From Sphaerosporella brunnea (Eukaryota > Ascomycota > Pezizomycetes > Pezizales > Pyronemataceae), in contig VXIS01000067.1 of assembly GCA_008704415.1 (NCBI GenBank), positions 62,001-126,000 of the forward strand: 64,000 nt of DNA, given 5' to 3'. Below, one piece after another: positions 23,001 through 31,261 of the stretch. The notes under the pieces were generated by a model that saw only the letters and a list, made by a program, of their open reading frames with translations, was not told the DNA's origin and did no database searches. Position 1 is the first letter of the stretch; each line of letters begins with the position of its first letter. The translations under genes were made by a program, and so were the position numbers.

Positions 23001-23720
23001 GAACAAAGGGAGATAGCCGTGGAATTCGGCGGGGACAATTTTGCATAGGTCGTTGTTGTCTTCGGCGTACTTCTTTTCAAGGGCCCTATTAATTTCGTAC
23101 AGGGATATAGAATAGACGGCTAGGTGATTTTTCTTGGCCAATCGGCAGAAGGAGGAGGCTTTTAGTGAGGCGATGTGGAGTTTTGCTGGCGCTGTTAAGA
23201 TGGGTTCCCGAAAGACCTCTGGAGGTTCTTCGCTAAGGGGTGAGACGGTTGTTGGTACGGGGTTGCAGTGAGCCAGGCAGTATTGTGATCCGAAGGTGAG
23301 AGTCCGAGAGCTGAATCGGATCGCGACGTCGTGGAGCTGGAGCCAGGGGATTCCGAGTACAATGGGGTAGTGTCCTAATTTGGTGACAAACATGGAGACT
23401 TGTTCTTGGTGATCTTGGATGGTACATTGGACGACGGACAGATGAGTGATGTCACCGGAAGAGATTGGACGGCCGTCGATTACTTCGAGGGCACGGGGTT
23501 TTCTTAAGCAGCGTAAGGGGAGTTGGTGATGGCGAGCGAAGTCTTCGTCCACAAAGGATATGCCAGTTGCGCCACAATCGATCAGCGCATGAGTACTAAC
23601 AGTTTTATTGCTGAATGACAGAGTGCAAGAAACAATAAGGTGCTTTCCTTCCAGTACTGTTTCCTCCACAACTGTGTCCGTAACTCCAAGAGCTGTCAAT
23701 CCTAAGCTAGACGAAGACAA
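20073..23720 (-). pseudogene. pol: Chromovirus pol: protease, RT, RNase H, integrase, chromodomain
   Basis: One minus-strand frame runs from 23720 to 20073 with a single TGA at 20781-20783, where context asks for Trp. Counting from 23720: protease core LIDCGATG at 47-54; RT with RLCVDYRGL near 317 and catalytic YLDD at 418-421; RNase H TDASD near 565; integrase zinc finger with H800, C830 and C833; catalytic D863, D923 (ISDRGPQF) and E959 (QTERINA); then, past the stop, a C-terminal chromodomain with AILDFRLVRGRLKYLVKW and WEAVEGI. All catalytic residues are present. No ATG lies at 23720: the frame extends upstream over the end of gag (codons for EKRLDQPHID overlap it), so pol is probably made by frameshifting from gag. 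Confidence 0.93.
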
Positions 23721-23764
23721 CGAGATGGGGTGACCAGCAGCATAGCCATCAATGTGCGGCTGGT

Positions 23765-24922
23765 CTAGACGTTTCTCGACTGGTTGTTGGTCGGGAGGGG
23801 AGTGAGCGTGGTAGTCGTAGTGGTGGCGGCGGCTCGGAGGTGGGCCGGCTTATTGGGGCAGGTCGCAGCCAAGTGCCCGTGGCCGCCGCAGTAGAGACAG
23901 CGACCCTCGGCAAGCCGGGCAGCTCGTTCCTGGGGTGTGATCTTGCGGCGATTGGCGGAAAGGTCCATGGGTGTAGGTACGGGCTGCGTAGTGTCAGGTT
24001 GAGGCTGGGGGGCCGAAGTGGGAGCGAAGGTTCCTTGAGGCGTGCGGGTTCGTTGTGGAGTAGTGACCGGATGGTGACTGGCGTTGCGGGAGGTTGAAGA
24101 CCAAGTGCTAGACCAGAGTTTGCGGAGGTGCTCAACGGCACGGATTTGGGAGTCAAGACGTTGGCACAGGTTGACAAAGTCGTTAAGGTTGGTGGGATTC
24201 GGGGTGCCGATGAGCTTCTCGAGGATTTCGATTGCGAGTCCATGCCGGAGGGCATCCATGGTGGCACGTTGATCCCAATCCAAATCAGAGACCAGCCTGG
24301 AGAACTCGGCATAGTATAGCGAGAATTCCTTGTTGCCTTGTCGAAGGGTTTGGAGCTTGTGACGAGCTGTGGCGGCGCGGTCCGGGTCACCAAAGGCAGT
24401 CTGGAGGACGCTGATGACGTCTTCAACATCGTCGAGTCCTGTAATCGTGCCATTATCGCGAATGTAGGGGAGGAGTTGTTCCATGGCACGGCTTTCGCAT
24501 CGGTTGATGGCATGAGACACCCGTAGCTGGGGGGTTGGGAAGCGTGTGGTGTCTGCGAACAGCTTGAGACGGAGCTGGGCGACAAACGACCGAAGCTTAT
24601 CGCGGGTGCCGTCGATCATAGGCGCGTCCGGGAGCTTGTCACCTCGTACTCCATGGTTCTCCGGTGCCGGCTGGCCCAGGAGGCAGGTGATGATTTCTCG
24701 TTGACGGACCAGTTCTTGCTCGGCAGCGTCAGCTCGAGCGGTTTCTTCGGCCAAGGTAAGGTCGTCGTCCGTGGGTGCAGGTGTATAGTCAGGGGTGCTG
24801 AGGACTTCGGTGCAGATTCTGTGGATATAGTTGAGAGGGTCGTTGTTTTCAAGATCGGTGAGAGCGCTGGCAGCCACGAGGCGTGCCCAGAGGTCATCGG
24901 AGATAGCTTTGTATATCGGCAT
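23765..24922 (-). CDS. gag: Chromovirus gag (capsid, CCHC nucleocapsid)
   Basis: From ATG 24922 (protein start MPIYKAISDD) to TAG at 23765 the frame is open, 385 residues. The open frame reaches further into the 5' LTR, but this ATG is the first plausible one inside the element. The N-terminal third has a helical acidic segment (LTLAEETARADAAEQELV), the middle a capsid-like region with AFGDPDRAATARHKLQTLRQ (the retrotransposon gag signature), and the C-terminus one zinc knuckle, CLYCGGHGHLAATC (CX2CX4HX4C), after a Pro/Thr-rich linker. It builds the virus-like particle and packages RNA. Intact, unlike pol. Confidence 0.92.
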   Translation of the reverse strand: MPIYKAISDDLWARLVAASALTDLENNDPLNYIHRICTEVLSTPDYTPAPTDDDLTLAEETARADAAEQELVRQREIITCLLGQPAPENHGVRGDKLPDAPMIDGTRDKLRSFVAQLRLKLFADTTRFPTPQLRVSHAINRCESRAMEQLLPYIRDNGTITGLDDVEDVISVLQTAFGDPDRAATARHKLQTLRQGNKEFSLYYAEFSRLVSDLDWDQRATMDALRHGLAIEILEKLIGTPNPTNLNDFVNLCQRLDSQIRAVEHLRKLWSSTWSSTSRNASHHPVTTPQRTRTPQGTFAPTSAPQPQPDTTQPVPTPMDLSANRRKITPQERAARLAEGRCLYCGGHGHLAATCPNKPAHLRAAATTTTTTLTPLPTNNQSRNV

Positions 24923-24987
24923 AGTGTGTCGAGGTCGGGAGCAGGAGCGGGAGCTACGTAGGTTGGAGATAGTTCGACAGAACGTAC

Positions 24988-25268
24988 TGTAACGGGACAG
25001 GCGCGAGGAAACGTCCAATGTACGTAGCTTTTAAGGCAAGGACCGGAGGCAGGAGGATAAGGACAAGAGGCAGAAGAAGATGAGACAAGACAAGGTGGTT
25101 CAAGGTTACTAGGTTCACTAGTATACAAGACGTTCTGTAAAGAAGAGAAGAAGAAAAGAAACAAAAACAAGTGAAACCTCGCTATTTATGCTTTCCCGTC
25201 ACGTGACCGCGCGTCACGTGACACCCTAACCCTAGCGCCGAGCCACCCCTTAACCTTGAGCCGTGAAA
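24988..25268 (-). repeat. Chromovirus 5' LTR
   Basis: 281 bp, same length as the 3' LTR with nine differences, including the last CA changed to AA next to the TSD. It holds the promoter for gag-pol; transcription goes to lower coordinates. Confidence 0.93.
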
Positions 25269-26294
25269 ACTAGACTCTTGCACTCTGACGAGTTCAGCTT
25301 ATTGTGCAGGATGCTGGCGTGATCAGCTTGCTCTATGGCCAGCTTGGATTACGCCCCCTTGCTTCAGCTGAACTTGCAGTACACCATTAGCAGATGAGGT
25401 ATTATCAGACTCTGCGGCAGATGTGGGCACCGATGACTCGTCATATCAATATCGATGTGGGAGTTCTCCTGTCGTATCATACCGCCGAAGCACGCCATAT
25501 GACAAACGACACCCACACCGGTGACTAGACTCTGCATATTGGACTCCACCTTTGTCTGCTGGTCTTTCCCCTCATTCTGTCGGCTGATTGACTCCGACGC
25601 CCTGCAGGTCGTCCTCGTATTCGGCAGCTCCGTTGGTACGATGGATGGTATGGCGGCTTGCTTCATAAAGAGGCTCGTCGCTCCCCTCGCTCTTTTCTCC
25701 TTCATCCTTTCTACAACTCCTACTATTCTTTACTCCTGGGACATTGAACGGATCCTCATTACCAACGCACCATACCGACTAGAGCACCTAAAGGTAGGCA
25801 CACGGCGGGAGGCACCCCGAGCGATGCTGCTCTTGCAACACCCTGACCAGTCGTTTGTCGGTAACGGGACCAAGCTATCTTGCCTGGTACTAACGTATTG
25901 TAAGTATCCTCTTTCGAGCGTCCCTTCAATCTATTTGGCTAACAGTATTTCCCAGCTTCTCGGATCGCGACCCTCGTGAGGTCTTTGGTGCTTAGCGCGC
26001 TTAGTCTTCGGATCCAGCAACCGTCGACTCGGTAGTGCCCTTCATTATAATTGGTTGGGCGTCCCGTGGTACGCGCGGCACTTGGACCGGTCAGCGTCCG
26101 GGCACGAAGAGCGGCCGGGCAGTATCGGGACGTTTGTCACGACTCCTCGGGCGCTGTTGACTCCGGAGGCGGTTCGAGGGGGCGGCCACATAGGCCTACT
26201 GACTTAATCTTGAATGTTGATACTATCCAATGATTATAAACGTACCATTCTTATACCAAAATCCCATTGTCACAGTTTAGGGTGTGACAGTACC

Positions 26295-27456
26295 CTTACC
26301 TCTACCGCCATCGATCAGGCACTTCAGCTTGTTCCAGAAGCAGGTGTAGGCAGCACCCTTGTGAAGCGCGATTTAGCTGATGCGTTCCGTCATATCCCAG
26401 TGAGCCCGCAGGACTGGTGGCTTCTCGGCTTTCGATGGCAGGAAACGTGGTGGTACGATAAGTTCTTACCGTTTGGTTTGAGAACCTCACTCTTCATCTT
26501 TGACTTGTTTTCAAGGGGTTTAAACTGGATACTCCGGCACGAACTCGGCTCGACGGCGGTACTGCACTACCTCGATAACTTCCTGGCGGTCCTTGCACCG
26601 CACCTTGACGCTGCTCAATATGCTGCGGATTTTGATAATGTTTGTAGTGATCTTGGCTTCCCCATTAAGCATAAGAAAAGTTATGCGGGTACAAGCACCG
26701 ACTTTTTAGGACTTGAAATCGACACTGCTGCGATGGAAGCCCGCTTGCCGTCGGCGAAGCACGCTAAAGCCCTACTTCTTGTCAGAACGTATCTACGCCG
26801 TCGCTCTATGACGCTCTTAGAGCTCCAGTCACTTATTGGTTTCCTGTCATTCGCCGCCAAAGTGGTCCCGCTTGGACGTCCCTTCCTGTGCCGCTTCTAT
26901 AACCGACTCCGCTGCTACTCCGTATCCCCGCACCATCCCCGGCCAATTACACCGCAGATGAAAGAAGACCTCCGCTGGTGGCTTGCCTTTCTACCGCAGT
27001 GGTCAGGCATCAGCATTATACGCACAACCAGGGAGGCGGTGTTCATCTAAACCGACGCAGCAGGAAGGAAGGGTATTGGAGGGTACCTGCTCCGAACTTT
27101 AGACGACCCGCTACATCTCCTTGAGCCCAGACATGCCTTCAGCGCTCGCATTCCTCGTCACTAACAAGCACATCAACGGCAAAGCAATGATGGCTGCACT
27201 CAAAGCAATTGAGCTATGGGGTCTGCAGCCTCTAGGAGGGAATAGACTCTTCCTATTTATAGACAACACCGCTGTTGTTGGATGCTTAACCAAGCAGTTA
27301 ATCCGCGGTGAGGCTATGGCGCCGCTGCGCAAACTCCTGCTTCTAGCCGCGGCTTGTGATATAGAATTGGTGCCCCGCTGAATCCCCACAGCTGAAAACA
27401 TCCTCGCTAATGCCCTCAGCCGGCATGAGTGGAGAAAGATCGCTGACATTTCACCT
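26295..27456 (+). pseudogene. DIRS reverse transcriptase C-part and RNase H
   Basis: It continues the RT cut at 19238. Motifs: LVKRDLADAFRHIPVSPQDW (block A with catalytic Asp), GLRTSLFIFD (block B) and HYLDNFLAV at about 26566-26592, where the active-site YLDD has become YLDN (codon AAC at 26577-26579, a G-to-A change), so the polymerase is dead. A TAA at 27048 interrupts the start of RNase H (TDAAGRKGIGGYL); after a one-base shift near 27162 the domain continues as HINGKAMMAALKAIELW and FIDNTAVVGCL. A TGA at 27379-27381 stands where VPRW is expected. At least four disabling changes are present. Confidence 0.85.
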
Positions 27457-28706
27457 ATGTTAACACAGGCCGCACTCCAGACCCCGCAATTCCCTCTGCC
27501 AACCCTCCCCCCAGCTACTACCACAACCTTCCTGAGCCGAGCCAGCCAGATGCCCGCACTTCGAACCTCGCTATTGCCTCTGCCGACCGTTCCTCCAGCT
27601 GGTACCGTGACCTCCCTGAGCCGAGCCAGCCAGCTACCCACACTTCCCACCCTGCTATCGCCTCTGCCGACCCTCCCCCCAGCTGGTACCGCGACCTCCC
27701 TAAGCTCAGCCGGCCAGCTGCCCACTACCTCTGGTGGGGCCTTAGCCAGAATAATCGTAAGACCTACAACACTGCACGGCGCAGCTGTACGACCTATGTT
27801 ACACTGAACGAACATAATGTTCGCCCCTTCCCAGCCACTGTACCGCTTATCTGCAATTGGGTGGCGTCCCTGGGAGGCAGGGTCAAGCCAAGGACTATCA
27901 AGAGCTATGTTCCTGGCCTTCGTAGCTTGCATGTTGATATGGGGCTGCCAATCGATGGCATCTTCGACAACCCGCGTCTCCAGCGCATAATTCAGGGTGC
28001 CCGGCGTTTTTATGGGGAGGCTGGTACCCGGGAACGCCTCCCAATTACCCGCGATGTCCTCCTCAAGATACTGCAATGTCTCCCCCGCTGGCGGACCGAC
28101 ACCATGCAGGCTAACCTCTACGCTGCTTTCTGGCTCGCATTTCCGGGGTTCCTCCGTGTTGGTGAATTCACCTGGACGGAGTATCCCTCTAGCAACCCAC
28201 TGGAGTTTGCCCGCTGGCACCTCACCTGGCGCTCCGTTAACATCCAAGCTGACCGCTTGCTGTTGACCCTGCCAGCCTCGAAAACGGACCCCTTCCGTCA
28301 CGGTATTACACTTACCATCGCCTCTGCACCGGACCCCGCATGCCCTCTCGCTGCGCTGCGAAATCTCCAAGACCTTCGTCTTCAAGACCTCCGCATTGCT
28401 GGTGGACAGTTTGACTCTCTCCAGCCACTCTTTGTGCGCCCCAACAACCAGCCCTTCTCCCGCGACTATGTGGTTCGCTGCCTCCGCTTGTGTCTGACCC
28501 ATCGCGGCATCATGGGCCACTACTCTGGACACTCCTTCAGGCGAGGCGCGGCGACAAGTGCTCGTCTTGCTGGACTTACAGACCATGAGATCCAGCTGCT
28601 GGGGTGCTGGCGGTCAGACGCCTACAAGCGGTACATCGAGATTCACCCCGATCACCTGTTGGGTATCTCGCAAAGACTACAAGGCACCAGGGCCGCTACC
28701 CCGTAA
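27447..28706 (+). CDS. Tyrosine recombinase of the DIRS-order element
   Basis: The frame is open from 27447 to TAA at 28704-28706 and overlaps the end of the RT/RNase H frame; no ATG occurs before 27861, so the start is uncertain (read-through, splicing or a frameshift are possible). The first part is a Pro/Ser-rich linker built of 84-bp repeats; then an N-terminal core-binding domain (KTYNTARRSCTTYV, WVASLGGRVKPRTIKSYV) and the catalytic domain. Counting from 27861: Arg99 in FLRVGEF, His224 and Arg227 in GHSFRRGAAT, Trp250 in LLGCWRS, and the nucleophile Tyr, probably Tyr258 in YKRYIE. All residues of the R-H-R-(H/W)-Y set are present. The enzyme would integrate circular element DNA without target duplication. 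It appears intact while the RT is not. Confidence 0.88.
   Translation, partial: HFTYVNTGRTPDPAIPSANPPPSYYHNLPEPSQPDARTSNLAIASADRSSSWYRDLPEPSQPATHTSHPAIASADPPPSWYRDLPKLSRPAAHYLWWGLSQNNRKTYNTARRSCTTYVTLNEHNVRPFPATVPLICNWVASLGGRVKPRTIKSYVPGLRSLHVDMGLPIDGIFDNPRLQRIIQGARRFYGEAGTRERLPITRDVLLKILQCLPRWRTDTMQANLYAAFWLAFPGFLRVGEFTWTEYPSSNPLEFARWHLTWRSVNIQADRLLLTLPASKTDPFRHGITLTIASAPDPACPLAALRNLQDLRLQDLRIAGGQFDSLQPLFVRPNNQPFSRDYVVRCLRLCLTHRGIMGHYSGHSFRRGAATSARLAGLTDHEIQLLGCWRSDAYKRYIEIHPDHLLGISQRLQGTRAATP
27494..27730 (+). repeat. 84-bp tandem repeat in the recombinase linker
   Basis: Units start CTCTGCC at 27494, 27578 and 27662 (last one partial). Each encodes 28 residues with a core of the type PPPSWYRDLPEPSQPA in the recombinase frame. 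Being a multiple of three, the unit can expand without breaking the frame. Confidence 0.85.
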
Positions 28707-28970
28707 CACCGCTTATTGCACCCCTTGCAACTCCCCTCCGGCTCGCAGCTACGGGTTGCGCTTGGGTGGGGTTTGGGAGGAGTTCAGCCCGGCAGCCTGA
28801 GGCTTCCGGCCGGGTCGAGGGCTGGCTTAGGCCTCCCGACGCTCGGCCTCCGGACTCAGCTCTGCCGGGCTAGGGGCAACCTTCACAGATGCGTGATTCA
28901 GGTTTGGGTGGGATGGTTTTTTCTTTCCTATGGTCGATTTGTTTTTCTTTCTATGTCCGGTTATTTTGTC

Positions 28971-29694
28971 TCTTAGGGCTGCACAACTCCCCGCTGCGGA
29001 GAATAGACTAGTGATGTGGTATGCCTTACAGCTTGGCCGTTGGCCTTGTTGTCTGCTGTTGCCGGGATGATTATTGGTCGTAGCACAGGGGCGCGCATGT
29101 CTACGGGGTGCGGACTGCATCAGATCCACGTATGCCCCACCACCGTGTGGCGGCGCAGTGCGTGGTGTGGCCGTTGTGGTCAGGCGATCGCCGGCGGTAG
29201 ATGCGCAGTCGCCCATCGCCGTCACAAATATTTATCCATTCCACTTGTTCGAGACTCCAGACCGGCCGCAATGCACTACAGATGCCACTTGAGCAGGATA
29301 GCATCCCGGTGCCTTCATCCTTGTAGGGCTGTTCATTCTCCCGGGACTTGCAGACACCGGGTGTGGTCCAATATCCACTTTTTGCCGCCTCTATCGCCGA
29401 TAGTGGTTTGGTTCTTGCCGTCCCCGTCATGACCATTTTGTGTCGTGATCCAGTTACGCTGTTCGAAAGTCTAGGCCTGTTGAACGACGTTCGCAGGCGT
29501 CGCGGAAGGCCCAGAGATCGGTCAGGATACTTGAGGCGTCGGGTAGAGAGAGCGAGAGAGAAGCACGCCAGGAGGTTAGTGGTGATGTGTGATATTCGTT
29601 TTCTCGTCTAAAGGACGAAGGATCAGAAGGAGAGAAGCTATCTACGAACGGTTCAACCACGAAACCCTAACCAAACCTCTCAACCCCGAACCTC
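28971..29694. other. Unassigned, 3' of the DIRS element
   Basis: Short open frames only. A GAGAGAGCGAGAGAG purine run lies near 29546. I see no gene. Confidence 0.4.
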
Positions 29695-30168
29695 TCAATT
29701 CAATGGCGAGTGCCAATCATGAAAGCGCACCGCACGGCGCTTCAACAAGGCCTGACGACGAATGCCAGGCCCATATACGAATGTCCAGAGCAGAGGGGAG
29801 ATTGCGCAGGTAAAACGCCTATAGAGAAACGCCGCTGCCACATCGTCGGCGAGCCCAGACACAATGCGGTTGTGGAACCGTGGGTCAAAGTCGAGCGTCG
29901 GCTTCAGCAAATGGATGCAGAATTCGCCATCCTTACAGACAAGGACGAAATCGCCATCGTCAGAGGACTTGCGCAAATTGCGGCGCATACAGACCACGTT
30001 TCTGACGTCTGTTGTTGTGTTTTTCCCGGAACCTTCGGCGTTGGCGGGGTATACACTCATTTCGTTCCTGACGAACTGTGTTGCTGTCAACCAGCTGTCA
30101 ATCCCACGCATCGCGAGGTGTCCTACCCAATCGATCTCCTGCTGGGGGCACAAGGTGAGAGGCGTCAC
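29695..30168 (-). CDS. Unidentified ORF
   Basis: 157 minus-strand codons are open but no family motif is recognised; a plus-strand frame of 210 codons (29710-30342) overlaps it and I cannot say which, if either, is real. The minus frame contains RFHNRIVSGLADDVAAAFLY and a charged middle. It lies on the same strand as the FunK1-like and ankyrin-type genes to its right, which makes the minus strand the better bet. Confidence 0.25.
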   Translation of the reverse strand: MTPLTLCPQQEIDWVGHLAMRGIDSWLTATQFVRNEMSVYPANAEGSGKNTTTDVRNVVCMRRNLRKSSDDGDFVLVCKDGEFCIHLLKPTLDFDPRFHNRIVSGLADDVAAAFLYRRFTCAISPLLWTFVYGPGIRRQALLKRRAVRFHDWHSPLN

Positions 30169-30640
30169 GGGAATCGCGCAACCCAGAAATTCTGCACGCT
30201 TGGTCGCGGGCGTGAACGTGCTGCGCTACGACAGATGGTGGCACTGCCGGAGATTCCTTGGCTTTTTGATTGTTCCGAATCCAATGCGTCATCGCGTTCC
30301 GCTGGCGTGACAGAACGTTGCGTTGTCCAAATGCCACCGTGAAAATGACGGGCAGACTAACCCTGGAAATGTGCTGGTGAGAGCAGTATGGACCCCAGGC
30401 CTGTTTGCGACAACAATTCAACACGCATCGTGTGCTGTGAGATAATGAATCCCATGAACACCATCGTCGCAGTCGGATCGCGGAGATCCAGGATATCGTG
30501 GCTGCGGTACTCGCCATTGTGGCGCGTGTTCGGGCCCGTTTGATGCTAAACACCGTCTGCGGTGAAGGATGTCAGGTACTCGTACACCGCCGTAGGGCTT
30601 GTCACGCAGCACGTATATTCGGCTGGTATTTGCATCCTGG

Positions 30641-31010
30641 TCACAACGTGCAACTCTGGTGCGCGTTGCGGGCGCCGCACGTGCCGGTTTGTCGATGTAT
30701 GACATCGTCGTGAGTTTGTCTACGCATACGTGCGGGGTATCCTTGTCGCTTGATTTTGTGGCGCATGCGGAATCGTGGCGGCGCTGTGCTCGATCGTTGA
30801 ATGAGAAGGAAGAAGAAGCTCTGCCGGTCATCGTAGTAGCGGGGCACGAACCCTGGCTGCGCCAGCAGCATGTCAATGCTGATGAATTCGAACGTGCCGG
30901 TACGCTTGTGCACGTTTGCGGATCCCGCTTCTGGTGAAGGGCTCCGCTCGCTGCCAAGCTCCTTGCAATGCCTGCTGTAGGTTGGCCCCCCAACTCTGCT
31001 TCGGCTCGAA
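30641..31010 (-). pseudogene. FunK1-like protein kinase fragment
   Basis: The minus strand at about 30800-30913 reads HKRTGTFEFISIDMLL and then YYDDRQSFFFLLI. This matches the activation-loop end and following helix of the fungal FunK1 kinase family (RTGT-x-x-FMS-x-x-LL ... DDLESFFYVL). The catalytic-loop HRD and DFD motifs upstream and the C-lobe downstream are not in frame or not visible, so this is a remnant. The neighbour on its N-terminal side is the ankyrin-type gene ending at 31262, 250 bp away, which leaves no room for an N-lobe. An unrelated coincidence cannot be ruled out from one motif block. Confidence 0.45.
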
Positions 31011-31261
31011 TGCGTAGCGGCCTGGTCGTTGTGTATGCGGTTTGTTACGCCCTGCTGCGATGGACTAGAAGGACACCCGGCGATGGACTGTTTCTGCGGG
31101 TGCGCAGATGCTGTCGGCAAGGGTTAGTCCGCGGATCACAAGGAGAGCTGAAAATGCGGTGTATTAGAAAGTTTGCCGTAATTGGTAGTAACCTATCTAT
31201 ACCCATTGTGCCGTGCCGTGAAAGTTTTGGTGAAGCAACCAGTTGCAGGAACATAGCCCTG

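Larger units (their letters stand above)
19757..25268 (-). mobile_element. Ty3/gypsy chromovirus, complete with LTRs and TSD
   Basis: Two 281-bp LTRs (19757-20037 and 24988-25268) bound gag and pol on the minus strand. The 5-bp target duplication ACTAG lies at 19752-19756 and 25269-25273. The element is 5512 bp long. The LTRs differ at nine positions by eye, five of them transitions, so insertion is fairly recent on the scale of this region. Pol has the order PR-RT-RNase H-integrase-chromodomain, placing it among Tf1/sushi-like chromoviruses, whose chromodomain can direct insertion to marked chromatin. No classical tRNA primer site follows the 5' LTR; Tf1-type elements use self-priming, which could apply here. 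Only one stop interrupts pol. Confidence 0.93.
19239..26289. mobile_element. Insertion in the DIRS RT, with TG...CA ends and 5-bp TSD
   Basis: The DIRS frame is broken after GGTACC at 19238 and resumes at 26295. The inserted block begins TGTGAG, ends GTGACA and is flanked by GTACC at 19234-19238 and 26290-26294. Block plus one target copy is 7056 bp, divisible by three, and removing them restores the RT frame exactly. TG...CA ends with a 5-bp duplication are typical of LTR retroelements. Without the gypsy element nested in it (19757-25268) the host block is only about 1.5 kb. Terminal direct repeats were not detected, so it may be a badly decayed or recombined LTR element. Segments around 19650-19750 and 25290-25450 resemble each other and may derive from an integrase region. 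Confidence 0.7.
17400..28970 (+). mobile_element. DIRS-order (tyrosine recombinase) retrotransposon, split by insertions
   Basis: Gag with a Cys/His finger, a reverse transcriptase plus RNase H, and a tyrosine recombinase follow on one strand, the defining set of DIRS-order elements (DIRS or Ngaro type). They lack the DDE integrase of LTR elements and insert through a recombinase. The coding parts are 17568-19238, 26295-27456 and 27447-28706; 19239-26294 is a later insertion plus one target copy. The outer limits given are approximate, since I could not identify the split or inverted repeats that bound such elements. A methyltransferase domain, present in some DIRS1 elements, was not seen. 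Confidence 0.85.

Noticed and set aside
27111..28586. 491-codon minus-strand frame over the DIRS RNase H and recombinase
   Set aside because: Antisense shadow of a GC-rich, well-supported recombinase gene; no domain of its own.
29710..30342. 210-codon plus-strand frame
   Set aside because: Opposite the likely minus-strand frame, no motif, cysteine runs (CCCVFP, CCCQP) look accidental.
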